Part shown: positions 25,415 to 34,692 of the stretch, one piece after another
Layout of the letters: each line of letters opens with the position of its first letter
Position numbering within the stretch: the first letter of the stretch is position 1
Assembly: GCA_947085765.1 (NCBI GenBank)
Contig: CAMTXZ010000004.1
Location: 1-64,000, forward strand
Reading direction: 5' to 3'
Source of the DNA: JAKFXL01 sp947085765
Lineage (GTDB): Bacteria; Pseudomonadota; Gammaproteobacteria; Tenderiales; Tenderiaceae
DNA: 64,000 nt
Notes under the pieces: model-generated
Databases searched by the model: none
The model's input: the letters and a program-made list of their open reading frames with translations, nothing else
Told to the model about the DNA's origin: nothing
Program-made: the position numbers and the translations under genes

Positions 25415-26731
25415 ATGAATAATGCACAATGGTTCCTGCTTGTAGGTGGACTGCTGCTTTTTATGGGACTCACCGCCTCCATCCTCAAGCGCTCGCCCGT
25501 CACCTCCGCCATTATCTATCTGGCCGTAGGATTGTTAGTCGGGCCGACCGTACTCAATCTATTTCATTTCAATCCGCTCAAAGAGTCCGCGTTACTCGAG
25601 GTATTGACTGAAGTAGCTGTACTGATCTCACTGTTTTCTGCCGGCGTTAAAATGCCGGTGCCGTTCAATTTGACGCGCTGGCGCGCGCCACTACGGCTGG
25701 CCATCGTCTCCATGACACTGACCGTCGCAATGGTCGCAGCCTTTGCCTACTACGTACTGGGACTACCACTGGGCGCAGGTATCTTACTGGGCGCCATCCT
25801 CGCCCCCACCGACCCCGTACTCGCAACCGACGTCCAGATTCGCCACCCCGGCGATAACGACCAACTACGTTTCACCCTCACCTGCGAAGCCGGCATGAAC
25901 GACGGCAGCGCCTTTCCATTTGTGATGTTGGGACTTGGATTGTTAGGGCTGCATGAGCTAGGCAGCTTTGGCATCAACTGGGTGCTGGTAGATGTGTTAT
26001 GGGCAACGGCGGCCAGCATCGCCATTGGTATTGTTGCTGGCATGGCACTGGCGCAACTGGGCTGGAAGCTGCGGCGCAAACCAGACAGACATATTCTAAT
26101 GAATGACTTCCTTGGCCTGGGGCTGATTGGCATTGTCTACGGCCTCACCGTACTGTTTCACGCCTGGGGCTTTCTCGCCGTGTTCTTCGCCGCCGTCGCC
26201 CTGCGCCAAACTGAATTAAAACTGGCCAAGGCTGACCAACACCTCATAGACAGCTGCAAATCCCTGACAACAACCGACATTGATACAAAGGCATGCCCGG
26301 ATCTCGAATCGCCATCCCTGGTCAGCGAAGGGGCACTGGTCTTCAAAGAGCACCTTGAAAGATTATCGGAGGTAGTACTGATCCTGCTGATTGGCGGCAC
26401 CCTGTTTCTGGACTCCTGGAGCTGGAGAGCCGTCGGCCTGGCGCTGTTTTTATTTATGGTAGCGCGCCCCATCAGTGTCTTCATCGGCCTGATAGGGACC
26501 CATACACCATGGCGACTACAAGGTCTGGCCAGCTGGTTTGGTGTGCGCGGCATTGGTTCGCTCTATTACCTGATGTACGCCATACAACATGGCCTGCCCG
26601 AACCGCTGGCGCTGGAATTGATTCAAATGACACTCATTGTTGTGACACTCTCAATTCTACTGCATGGCACCAGCGTCAAGCCGCTGCTGGAACATTTCTG
26701 GCGCCGCAGCAAATCGCCACGACCACCATAA
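25415..26731 (+). CDS. cation:proton antiporter, CPA1 (NhaP) type
   Basis: This 438-residue protein exchanges Na+ or K+ for protons across the inner membrane. It has about 12 hydrophobic helices and the family core A-P-T-D-P-V-L-A-T-D-V near residue 130, followed by N-D-G-S-A-F-P-F near 165, containing the Asp pair thought to carry the cation. A hydrophilic insert near residues 280-320 is unusual in length. It is transcribed alone after a 286-base region holding a TATAAC-like box near 25355. Ion preference cannot be read from sequence. Confidence 0.9.
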   Translation: MNNAQWFLLVGGLLLFMGLTASILKRSPVTSAIIYLAVGLLVGPTVLNLFHFNPLKESALLEVLTEVAVLISLFSAGVKMPVPFNLTRWRAPLRLAIVSMTLTVAMVAAFAYYVLGLPLGAGILLGAILAPTDPVLATDVQIRHPGDNDQLRFTLTCEAGMNDGSAFPFVMLGLGLLGLHELGSFGINWVLVDVLWATAASIAIGIVAGMALAQLGWKLRRKPDRHILMNDFLGLGLIGIVYGLTVLFHAWGFLAVFFAAVALRQTELKLAKADQHLIDSCKSLTTTDIDTKACPDLESPSLVSEGALVFKEHLERLSEVVLILLIGGTLFLDSWSWRAVGLALFLFMVARPISVFIGLIGTHTPWRLQGLASWFGVRGIGSLYYLMYAIQHGLPEPLALELIQMTLIVVTLSILLHGTSVKPLLEHFWRRSKSPRPP

Positions 26732-26840
26732 GGCATTGATTGGAATCCATGCGCCTCTCATCGATTGGTGAACAGCGTCTAAACTTGCGCCAAACTGGCC
26801 GCCCCCTCATAATTGGTTGTTTTTACGCTACTCTGAGAGC

Positions 26841-28733
26841 ATGACCAGCCACCACTACCCACTATTAGAAAGCATCCCCACCCCAGACGAGCTGCGGCAA
26901 CTGCCGCAGGAGCAGCTGGTGATACTGGCAGATGAGCTGCGCCGTTTCCTGATCCAGTCGATCAGCCATACCGGTGGCCACCTCTCGGCGGGGCTGGGCA
27001 CAATCGAACTGACTATCGCCCTACACTATGTATTTAACACCCCGGATGACCGCTTGGTCTGGGATGTTGGCCATCAGAGCTATCCCCACAAAATCCTGAC
27101 CGGGCGTCGCGAACTGATGCCATCCCTCCGCCAGCGTGGCGGAATGGCGGGGTTTCCCAAGCGCGAAGAGAGTCCCTACGACACCTTTGGTGTGGGTCAC
27201 TCCAGCACCTCCATCAGTGCCGCGCTGGGCATGGCGCTGGCGGCCAAGGCCCAGGGGTTAACCCGCAAGGTGGCAGCAGTGATTGGTGATGGCGCGATGA
27301 CGGCGGGCATGGCCTTTGAGGCGCTCAACCACGCCGGTGACCTGGATGCCAACCTGCTGGTGATCCTCAACGACAACGAGATGTCGATCTCCCCCAATGT
27401 CGGTGGCATGGCCAACTATCTGGCACGGGTGCTCTCCGGCAAGTTCTACTCCAGTGTTCGCGAAAGCAGCAAAAAGGTGTTGGGCAAGATGCCTACTGTC
27501 TGGGAGCTGGCACGCCGTGCCGAAGAGCACATGAAAGGCATGGTAGTGCCCGGCACCCTGTTTGAAGAGTTGGGATTCAACTACATCGGTCCGATCGACG
27601 GCCACGACCTGCCAACGCTGGTCAGCACCCTGCGCAACATGCGCGACTTTGAAGGCCCGCAGTTTCTGCATGTTGTGACCAAAAAGGGCAAGGGTTTCAC
27701 CCCCGCCGAAGAGAACCCCTGCACCTATCACGGTGTTGGCAAGTTCGACCCGGACAACGGCGAGCTGCTCGCCAGCGCCGGCGCCACCACCTATACCCAG
27801 GTCTTTGGCCAGTGGCTCTGCGATATGGCCGTGGCCGACAAACGGCTGGTGGGCATCACCCCGGCGATGCGCGAGGGGTCTGGCATGGTGGAATTTTCAC
27901 AGCAACACCCGGACCAATATTTTGATGTGGGCATCGCCGAGCAGCACGCCGTCACGCTGGCAGCAGGCATGGCCTGCGACGGCATGAAGCCGGTGGTGGC
28001 GATCTACTCCACCTTCCTGCAACGCGCCTACGACCAGCTGATCCACGACGTTGCGATCCAGAATCTGCCGGTGCTGTTTGCCATCGACCGGGCCGGGCTG
28101 GTCGGACCTGACGGCCCGACCCATGCGGGCAGCTTTGACCTGAGCTTTCTCAACTGCATCCCCAATATGGTGGTGATGGCGCCGGCCGATGAAAATGAGT
28201 GTCGTCAGATGCTCTACACCGGTTTCCAGCACACTGGGCCCTGTGCCGTGCGCTACCCACGCGGCGCCGGCCCGGGCGTGGCTGTTGAAAAAGAGATGAC
28301 CGCCCTGCCACTGGGCAAGGCCGAGCTGCGTCGCAAGGGCAAACGGGTCGCCCTGCTCGCCTACGGCAGCATGCTGGGTGCGGCCAGTGCCGCCGCCGAG
28401 CAGCTGGATGCCACTCTGGTCAACATGCGTTTTGTCAAACCGCTGGACGAAGCCAAGGTGCTAAAGCTGGCCCGCGAGCACGAGCTGCTGGTGACCATCG
28501 AAGAGAACGCCATCATTGGCGGCGCCGGCAGTCTGGTCGCAACACTGCTCAACACCCTGGATACCCCGCCACAGCTGATTCAACTGGGGCTGCCCGACCA
28601 CTTCATCGAACATGGTGAACGTACTGCCCTGCTGGCCGGCTGCGGACTCGACAGCCAGGGCATCATCGAGCGCATCAACCTCCATTTTGAAAACAGCGCT
28701 GAAAACATGGCTGGCCACGGCAGCGCCGCCTAG
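26841..28733 (+). CDS. dxs: 1-deoxy-D-xylulose-5-phosphate synthase
   Basis: Dxs condenses pyruvate and glyceraldehyde 3-phosphate using thiamine diphosphate, the entry step of the MEP isoprenoid pathway, and its product also feeds thiamine and pyridoxal. The protein of 630 residues has H-T-G-G-H-L-S-A-G-L-G near the start, the ThDP motif G-D-G-A-M-T-A-G-M-A-F-E-A-L-N-H-A-G and N-D-N-E-M-S-I-S, and D-R-A-G-L-V-G-P-D-G-P-T-H in the pyrimidine domain. I chose ATG 26841 rather than an in-frame TTG 24 bases earlier. It precedes queD by 43 bases in the same direction. Confidence 0.97.
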   Translation: MTSHHYPLLESIPTPDELRQLPQEQLVILADELRRFLIQSISHTGGHLSAGLGTIELTIALHYVFNTPDDRLVWDVGHQSYPHKILTGRRELMPSLRQRGGMAGFPKREESPYDTFGVGHSSTSISAALGMALAAKAQGLTRKVAAVIGDGAMTAGMAFEALNHAGDLDANLLVILNDNEMSISPNVGGMANYLARVLSGKFYSSVRESSKKVLGKMPTVWELARRAEEHMKGMVVPGTLFEELGFNYIGPIDGHDLPTLVSTLRNMRDFEGPQFLHVVTKKGKGFTPAEENPCTYHGVGKFDPDNGELLASAGATTYTQVFGQWLCDMAVADKRLVGITPAMREGSGMVEFSQQHPDQYFDVGIAEQHAVTLAAGMACDGMKPVVAIYSTFLQRAYDQLIHDVAIQNLPVLFAIDRAGLVGPDGPTHAGSFDLSFLNCIPNMVVMAPADENECRQMLYTGFQHTGPCAVRYPRGAGPGVAVEKEMTALPLGKAELRRKGKRVALLAYGSMLGAASAAAEQLDATLVNMRFVKPLDEAKVLKLAREHELLVTIEENAIIGGAGSLVATLLNTLDTPPQLIQLGLPDHFIEHGERTALLAGCGLDSQGIIERINLHFENSAENMAGHGSAA

Positions 28734-28776
28734 GTAAAATACCCGAACGTTTTAGTCAGGAAATACTCGAACCATT

Positions 28777-29163
28777 ATGTCCCCACGTTACACACTAAAA
28801 GTGCTCACCGACTTTGCAGCAGCACACTCCCTGCGCAACTACCCGGGCGATTGCGCCAAGCTGCATGGTCACAACTGGAAGGTTGAGGTTGAAGTGACCG
28901 CCACCGCTCTCAACGACGTCGGCATTGGCATGGACTTCAAACAGATCCGCAAGGAGGCCAAGCTGGTCTGTGACTATCTCGATCATGAGTATCTCAACGA
29001 GCTTCCGCCCTTCGACACCATCAATCCAACTGCCGAAAACATCGCCGCCTACATCTATCGCGAACTTGATCAGCGCCTCAACACCCCTGAGGCAAAGATC
29101 AGCGCCATCACCATCTGGGAAACAGAGCGGGCTTGTATCCGCTACACGGAGAACCAAGAGTAA
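28777..29163 (+). CDS. queD: 6-carboxy-5,6,7,8-tetrahydropterin synthase
   Basis: QueD converts dihydroneopterin triphosphate to 6-carboxytetrahydropterin, an early step to queuosine. The 128-residue protein has the zinc and catalytic landmarks of the PTPS fold: C-A-K-L-H-G-H-N-W near residue 27, the N-P-T-A-E-N-I-A segment near 86, and I-T-I-W-E-T near 113. Its stop overlaps the folE2 start by one base (TAATG), so its substrate-producing enzyme is translationally coupled to it. Later queuosine enzymes Tgt and QueA lie about 16 kb away in this window. Confidence 0.95.
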   Translation: MSPRYTLKVLTDFAAAHSLRNYPGDCAKLHGHNWKVEVEVTATALNDVGIGMDFKQIRKEAKLVCDYLDHEYLNELPPFDTINPTAENIAAYIYRELDQRLNTPEAKISAITIWETERACIRYTENQE

Positions 29164-29960
29164 TGACTGACAACACCCCCATGACCGATGTTCAGAACAG
29201 CGTCGATATTCGTCGTATCCCCATTAATAAAGTTGGCATTAAAGACATCCGCCACCCCGTGCGTGTCAAAGATCGCAGCCAGGGGGAGCAGCACACTATC
29301 GCCAACTTCAATATGTATGTACATCTGCCGCATAACTTTAAGGGCACTCACATGTCCCGTTTTGTTGAGATCCTCAACAGTTACGAACGTGAGTTTTCGG
29401 TAGAAAATTTCGACAAGATGATGGTGGAGATGGCCGAACGTCTGGAGTCAGAAGAGGGGCACGTTGAGATGTCCTTCCCCTACTTTGTCGAAAAACCGGC
29501 GCCGGTATCCAAGGTAAAAAGCCTGATGGATTACGACGTCACCCTGCTGGGCGAGATCAAAAACGGCAACCCTTCCGTCGCCATCAAGGTAGTGGTACCT
29601 GTCACCAGTCTCTGCCCCTGCTCCAAAGAGATCTCGGCCTACGGCGCCCACAACCAGCGCTCACATGTCACCGTGACAGTACATACCAATAACTTTGTCT
29701 GGATCGAAGACATCATCGACCTGGTTGAAGGCGAGGCCTCATGCGAACTCTTTGGCCTGCTGAAACGTCCGGACGAAAAATATGTTACTGAACGCGCCTA
29801 CGACAACCCAAAGTTTGTTGAGGATATGGTGCGCGATGTCGCGGCACGCCTAAATGCCGATGACCGCATCGATGCCTACACAGTAGAGTCTGAAAACTTT
29901 GAATCGATCCACAACCACTCCGCCTACGCCCTGGTGGAACATAATAAAAAGCTAAAATAA
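29163..29960 (+). CDS. folE2: GTP cyclohydrolase I type B (FolE2)
   Basis: FolE2 makes 7,8-dihydroneopterin triphosphate from GTP, feeding folate and, through QueD, queuosine. The protein of 265 residues has the type-IB signature V-T-S-L-C-P-C-S-K-E-I-S with the metal-binding Cys, followed by G-A-H-N-Q-R-S-H. I place the start at ATG 29163, overlapping the queD stop, with GGAG upstream inside queD; the frame extends 30 bases further but that would begin within queD. Type IB enzymes can use several metals and are often kept for zinc scarcity. Confidence 0.95.
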   Translation: MTDNTPMTDVQNSVDIRRIPINKVGIKDIRHPVRVKDRSQGEQHTIANFNMYVHLPHNFKGTHMSRFVEILNSYEREFSVENFDKMMVEMAERLESEEGHVEMSFPYFVEKPAPVSKVKSLMDYDVTLLGEIKNGNPSVAIKVVVPVTSLCPCSKEISAYGAHNQRSHVTVTVHTNNFVWIEDIIDLVEGEASCELFGLLKRPDEKYVTERAYDNPKFVEDMVRDVAARLNADDRIDAYTVESENFESIHNHSAYALVEHNKKLK

Positions 29961-29996
29961 AAAATCCAGATCCCACCCTACAGCCGCCTTGTTTCG

Positions 29997-30039
29997 CCCC
30001 CGGTATCAGAGTACAGTTTGACCCAGAAAATGCCGGGGG
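29997..30039. repeat. long-loop GC inverted repeat after folE2
   Basis: CCCCCGG (29997-30003) and CCGGGGG (30033-30039) form a seven-base perfect stem with a 29-base loop, 36 bases after the folE2 stop. No T-run follows, so it is not a standard intrinsic terminator. It may be an mRNA 3'-end structure. Confidence 0.35.
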
Positions 30040-30218
30040 CACAGGCGCATCTCGCTGCTACCCACTCACCAGTGCAACTGCATCAGGTAGTGTCGATGCA
30101 TAACTCACTGACCCAGCTAATAAAATAGCCATCCAATGCTTTAGACTCCGTTGCAGTAGCGGTTTTTTATCACCGCTCAAACGAATTTTTGGGGCATCTG
30201 GGTAAAAAGGGTAACCAG

Positions 30219-32651
30219 ATGAAGAGCTTCTTTAATAATTTTACCAGCCGCATGCTTCTGAGCGAGCTGATTGTGCATGCCTTATTAATTTCATCCCTCT
30301 TTTTCCTCGTCCTGCCTCTGCTCAAACAGGAATACCAGGACCAATTCATCCAGCAGGCCCAGCAAACCTCAGCCCGTATCGCAACGTTACTGGAAAATAG
30401 CGCACCGCCCTATCACATTGAATCTATCGTTGGCCAAGGCGACATCGTAAGCGCGCGCCTTGTTCCTGCAACAAATAGCCGTTTGGATTTTGGACAGGGG
30501 CAAAGGTTTGACAGTAGTGACAACCACCGCTACCAAATAGTGGTGCCGCTGTCACTGGCGGGAGAGCGTTACCAATTAGAGCTGGACTACGACAAGAGCG
30601 CCACTGAGCTGCGAATTAGCAACGCCTTCCAGTTTGGCATCTACTTGGCGATCGGCTACGTACTGCTGGCAGTATTGAGCACCGCACTGCTAGGGCCGCA
30701 GCTGACGCGCCCCTTACAACGGTTGCGCCAGACCGCCTTAAACATCGCTGCCGGCCAACCTATGGAGCAGATCAATACCGATACCGACATCACCGAGGTA
30801 AAGGATCTTGCTACCGGTCTGGAACGGATGCGCAGCAAACTGGTCGCCCAGCGCGAGGATCTGGCGATGCGTGAGGCACGCATCAGTGCCGTTATGGACA
30901 ACATTGCCGACGCCCTTGTCACCATCAACGAGCTGGGGCAGATCCAATCTTTCAATCTGGCGGCGGAGCGCATCTTTGGCCACAACGCCAAAGAGATGAT
31001 AGGCAGCTCTGTCAACGCCCTGTTTGCTGCACCGCTGGTCTCGCGCAACCCGGATAACGGCGAATCCCGTATCACCATCGAACAGCACGCTCCTTATGAA
31101 ACGCTCGGGCGGCGCAAGGATAACAGCACCTTCCACATGGAGGCCGCCATCAGTGAGATTTGTGAGCTCGCCGGCTGCATCTCTATCGTCATCTGTCGCG
31201 ACATCAGCGCACAGAAACAGGCTGAGCTGGAGATCAAATCACTCAAGGATGATCTGGAGCAACGGGTCGTTAAACGCACCCTGGAGCTGGCATCGGTTAA
31301 TAAAGAGCTGCAACATCAGGCGTTGCATGACGCCCTCACCAGCCTGCCCAACCGGGTGCTGATGCAAGACCGGCTGGAGCAGGCCACCCGCGCCGCCAAA
31401 CGTGAGAATCACTGTCTGGCGCTGATGATTACCGATCTCGACCGCTTCAAGGAGATCAATGACACCCTTGGTCACCACTATGGCGACCTGCTTTTGCAAC
31501 AGGTGGCGGGGCGGGTACGCAGCGCCTTGCGTGACTCCGATACCGTTGCCCGATTAGGCGGCGATGAGTTTGCGGTATTGCTACCCACCATCCAGAATGA
31601 AGAGCAGGCAGCACAGGCCGCCGTCAAAATCGCCAAGGCCATGGAAGCCCCCTTCATCCTTGAAAACCAAAACTTCCATGTGGGCATCAGCATCGGCATC
31701 GCCATCTACCCCAAAGATGGCGATAACTCCAACCACCTGATGCGGCGTGCCGATGTCGCCATGTATGTCGCCAAGCGGGCGCAAAGCAGTTATGCCTTCT
31801 ACAATCCCGAACAGGATCAGCACAGCGCCAGCCGCCTGGCGCTGGTCGGCGAGCTGCGCCGCGCGCTGGAACAGAAACAGCTGATTGTGCATTACCAGCC
31901 CACTGTTGATATCAAACAGAAACAGGTTGTGGGAGTCGAGGCGCTGCTGCGCTGGCAGCACCCAACCCGCGGCGTACTGCAACCGAATGAATTCATTCCA
32001 CTGGCGGAACAGACCGGCCTCATCAAAGGGCTTACCATCTTTGTCCTGAATGAAGCGCTACAACAGCTGCATCAATGGCAGGCAAGCGGATTGCAGCTGC
32101 GCATGGCTATCAACCTTTCGTCGCGCAACCTCAACGATCCTGATCTGGTCAGACAGATTGACGAGCTGCTCAACCGCTGGCAGGTGTTGCCTGAGCAGCT
32201 CCAGCTGGACATCACCGAAAGCGCCATCATGGAAGATCCACCGCGCGCCATGAGCACCCTGTCGCGCCTCTACGCCATGGGCATCAAGCTCTCTATCGAC
32301 GACTTTGGCACCGGTTACTCATCCCTGGCCTACCTCAAACAGCTGCCGGTGCACGAAATCAAGATCGACCGCTCCTTTGTCGAAGAGATGGTCAGCAACA
32401 ACGAAGATCGTGTCATCGTGCGCTCCACCGTCGACCTCGCCTTCAACATGGGCCACCGTGTCATTGCCGAAGGGGTTAACAGCCAGGAGACGCTTACCTT
32501 GCTTGCCGAGATGGGCTGCGATCGCGCCCAGGGCTTTTTTATCTGCAAACCGCTCAATGGCAAAGAGCTCTCTCAATGGCTGAGAAACAATACCGAGTGG
32601 CACACCGAAACTAGGCCACGCAGCGCACGGCCTGAGCCGGAGATGGTTTAA
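30219..32651 (+). CDS. membrane PAS-GGDEF-EAL cyclic-di-GMP protein
   Basis: This protein of 810 residues probably makes or degrades cyclic di-GMP in response to a periplasmic or redox cue. Order of parts: membrane helix at about 13-35, periplasmic domain to 137, second helix at 138-158, HAMP linker to 210, PAS domain at 220-335, coiled coil, GGDEF domain with G-G-D-E-F at 447-451 and an R-x-x-D inhibitory site at 438-441, and EAL domain with E-A-L at 574-576 and the D-D-F-G-T-G-Y-S-S loop. Both active sites look intact. ATG 30219 has AAGGG eight bases upstream. A six-base hairpin (AGCGGT/ACCGCT, 30158-30177) lies in the leader. Confidence 0.92.
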   Translation: MKSFFNNFTSRMLLSELIVHALLISSLFFLVLPLLKQEYQDQFIQQAQQTSARIATLLENSAPPYHIESIVGQGDIVSARLVPATNSRLDFGQGQRFDSSDNHRYQIVVPLSLAGERYQLELDYDKSATELRISNAFQFGIYLAIGYVLLAVLSTALLGPQLTRPLQRLRQTALNIAAGQPMEQINTDTDITEVKDLATGLERMRSKLVAQREDLAMREARISAVMDNIADALVTINELGQIQSFNLAAERIFGHNAKEMIGSSVNALFAAPLVSRNPDNGESRITIEQHAPYETLGRRKDNSTFHMEAAISEICELAGCISIVICRDISAQKQAELEIKSLKDDLEQRVVKRTLELASVNKELQHQALHDALTSLPNRVLMQDRLEQATRAAKRENHCLALMITDLDRFKEINDTLGHHYGDLLLQQVAGRVRSALRDSDTVARLGGDEFAVLLPTIQNEEQAAQAAVKIAKAMEAPFILENQNFHVGISIGIAIYPKDGDNSNHLMRRADVAMYVAKRAQSSYAFYNPEQDQHSASRLALVGELRRALEQKQLIVHYQPTVDIKQKQVVGVEALLRWQHPTRGVLQPNEFIPLAEQTGLIKGLTIFVLNEALQQLHQWQASGLQLRMAINLSSRNLNDPDLVRQIDELLNRWQVLPEQLQLDITESAIMEDPPRAMSTLSRLYAMGIKLSIDDFGTGYSSLAYLKQLPVHEIKIDRSFVEEMVSNNEDRVIVRSTVDLAFNMGHRVIAEGVNSQETLTLLAEMGCDRAQGFFICKPLNGKELSQWLRNNTEWHTETRPRSARPEPEMV

Positions 32652-32684
32652 AAGCGAAGATATAAAACGAAGTGTTGGGGATGA

Positions 32685-33170
32685 CTAAAACCAGTACCCC
32701 AGCAGCTGCAAACATGCCAACGCCATCAGCCCTGCCAAGACATCATCAAACATGATGCCAAAACCGCCATGTACATGGGTATCGACCCAGCGGATCGGCC
32801 AGGGTTTGAGGATGTCGAAAAAACGAAACAGGATAAAACCCACCACGATCCAGACCCACCCGGCAGGGGCGGCAATCATGGTAATGAAAAAACCAACAAA
32901 CTCATCCCAAACGATACCCGGATGATCATGCACCCCCATATCACTGGCAGTGCGGTGGCAGAGCCAGATTCCCAGCAAGGTCAATAACAGCAACAGCAGC
33001 AGATAGAGCGGTAGAGATAGCGGCTGCATCAGCAGGTAGAGCGGCACCGCAGCCAGAGTACCCCAGGTACCCGGCGCCTTGGGCATCGCGCCACTACCAA
33101 AACCAAAGGCCAGCAGATGGATCGGATTGCGCCAATTTAATTTGGGCAGAGCGCCTGTTTGCTTAGACAA
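32685..33170 (-). CDS. pgpA: phosphatidylglycerophosphatase A
   Basis: PgpA dephosphorylates phosphatidylglycerol phosphate at the inner membrane to make phosphatidylglycerol. The protein of about 161 residues has the family segments G-F-G-S-G-A-M-P-K-A-P-G-T-W-G-T near the start, V-W-D-E-F-V-G-F near 85 and F-D-I-L-K-P-W-P-I-R-W near 110, plus several membrane helices. The start is uncertain: I prefer TTG 33170, ten bases after GAGGGG, to TTG 33188. Both overlap the end of thiL, which is the usual neighbour. Confidence 0.93.
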   Translation of the reverse strand: MSKQTGALPKLNWRNPIHLLAFGFGSGAMPKAPGTWGTLAAVPLYLLMQPLSLPLYLLLLLLLTLLGIWLCHRTASDMGVHDHPGIVWDEFVGFFITMIAAPAGWVWIVVGFILFRFFDILKPWPIRWVDTHVHGGFGIMFDDVLAGLMALACLQLLGYWF

Positions 33171-34131
33171 AATGTCGGTACCCCTCAACCCGATTCACTA
33201 TCACCTCACCACTGTCATGCTGAAGTCTCAGACCCGGCGCTGTTTCAATCTGGCCGATGCAGGTAACGGCACAACCGCTCTGGCGTAGCGCACGTTCGAG
33301 CGCTTGCTCACGCCCCACAGGCACAGTAAAGCAGAGCTCATAATCATCCCCAGCCGTAAGCGGCAAATTCCACCACTCACGGCTCAGCGCCTTCACCTCC
33401 GCCGCCACCGGCAAGGCATCAACATTCAGTGTCGCCCCAACGCCGCTGGCCGTGAGGATGTGTCCGAGATCCCCGGCCAGACCATCAGAGATGTCGATGG
33501 CCGCTGTTGCCACACCGCGCAGCGCCAGGCCGACGACGACACGTGGCGTGGGACGCTCCAGGCGTGAGATAAAGTAGTCGCGACGAGTTGGCTCAAGTAT
33601 CAGTTCGCATCTCGCCAACGCCAACTGCAATCCCAACCCGGCATCACCCAGCTGGCCCGTGACATAGATCAGATCCCCCGCTTGGGCGCCATCCCGGCGC
33701 AACGCCTGGGATGCAGGCACAAAACCACAGATCTGAAGACTGATCGTCAACGGCCCACGAGTGGTATCACCCCCCACCAGCGCCACCTGATGTTCGGCCG
33801 CCAGCTGGCTCAGGCCGTGGCAGAAACCCTGCAACCAGAGTTCGTCCACCGTTGGCAGCGTCAGCCCCAACAACATCCAGGCCGGTTCCGCACCCATGGC
33901 AGCCATGTCGCTGAGGTTTACCGCCAGGGTTTTGTAACCGATATTTTCAGCCGAGGTGGTTGCAGGAAAGTGCACACCGGCCACCAGGGTATCGAGGCTC
34001 AGCGCCAGACTCTCTCCGGCGGCCGGCAGCAGCAGGGCGGCATCGTCACCGACCCCCAGCAGAACATCACTGCGGGCCGCCATGCCATCGCTGAAGTAGC
34101 GTTTGATAAGAGCAAACTCGGATATACCCAT
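33163..34131 (-). CDS. thiL: thiamine-monophosphate kinase
   Basis: ThiL phosphorylates thiamine monophosphate to thiamine diphosphate. The protein of 322 residues starts G-I-S-E-F-A-L-I-K-R-Y-F and has V-G-D-D-A-A-L near residue 27, N-L-S-D-M-A-A-M-G-A near 68 and V-G-G-D-T-T-R-G near 117, the ATP- and magnesium-binding loops of the PurM-like fold. The reading frame extends 150 bases upstream into nusB, but ATG 34131 matches the conserved family start. It provides the cofactor that Dxs, also in this window, requires. Confidence 0.95.
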   Translation of the reverse strand: MGISEFALIKRYFSDGMAARSDVLLGVGDDAALLLPAAGESLALSLDTLVAGVHFPATTSAENIGYKTLAVNLSDMAAMGAEPAWMLLGLTLPTVDELWLQGFCHGLSQLAAEHQVALVGGDTTRGPLTISLQICGFVPASQALRRDGAQAGDLIYVTGQLGDAGLGLQLALARCELILEPTRRDYFISRLERPTPRVVVGLALRGVATAAIDISDGLAGDLGHILTASGVGATLNVDALPVAAEVKALSREWWNLPLTAGDDYELCFTVPVGREQALERALRQSGCAVTCIGQIETAPGLRLQHDSGEVIVNRVEGYRHFV

Positions 34132-34159
34132 GACGTTTTCGGTTGGCGTCAGGTCAAGG

Positions 34160-34591
34160 TTATTTGGCGACGCGCTTGATTTCCAGCTGGCGGGTCTGCT
34201 GCGCAACCTTGTCCAGCACCCCGTTGACATACTTGTGCCCCTGATCGGCGCCAAACATCTTGGCCGACTCCAGCGCCTCATTGATCACAACCCGGTAGGG
34301 TACGTCGGGACGGAACATCAGCTCAAAAGCGCCCATACGCAAAATGGCCCGTTCAACCGGATCAACACTATTAATATCACGGTCGAGAAAGGGTTTGATC
34401 TGCAGATCCAGCGCTTCTAGGTGGCCAGCCACCCCATGCAGCAGCTCCTTGAAGTACTCAAGATCGACCTTGGCCATCTCGCGCTCGACCAGAAATTGGT
34501 CGTGAATCTCGGCGATATTCTCACCAGCCATCTGCCACTGATAGAGTGCCTGCACTGCACTGCGACGCGCCTTAGAACGGGCATTGCTCAA
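34160..34591 (-). CDS. nusB: transcription antitermination factor NusB
   Basis: NusB binds boxA RNA with NusE (S10) to prevent premature termination in rRNA operons. The 143-residue helical protein has the family pattern A-R-S-K-A-R-R-S-A-V-Q-A-L-Y-Q-W near the start and N-S-V-D-P-V-E-R-A-I-L-R-M-G-A-F-E-L near 75. The start is TTG 34591, supported by AAGGAG nine bases upstream and no alternative ATG in frame nearby. It stands between ribH and thiL, the common gammaproteobacterial order. Confidence 0.95.
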   Translation of the reverse strand: MSNARSKARRSAVQALYQWQMAGENIAEIHDQFLVEREMAKVDLEYFKELLHGVAGHLEALDLQIKPFLDRDINSVDPVERAILRMGAFELMFRPDVPYRVVINEALESAKMFGADQGHKYVNGVLDKVAQQTRQLEIKRVAK

Positions 34592-34613
34592 ATTGTATTG
34601 CTCCTTAATTTAT

Positions 34614-34654
34614 CCCCCCTCACCCTAACCCTCTCCCCCAAGGGGGCGAGGGGA
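34614..34654. repeat. CCCTCACCCTAACCCTCTCCC-type intergenic repeat
   Basis: Between nusB and ribH lies a 41-base element with the CCCTCACCCTAACCCTCTC core and an imperfect dyad CTCTCCCCC/GGGGGCGAG. Near-identical elements are known as dispersed intergenic repeats in many proteobacterial genomes. I saw no other full copy in this window. It interrupts an otherwise tight operon. Confidence 0.6.
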
Positions 34655-34692
34655 CTGGATGCACTTCGTAGTAAAGTAACGGGGAATTTCTA

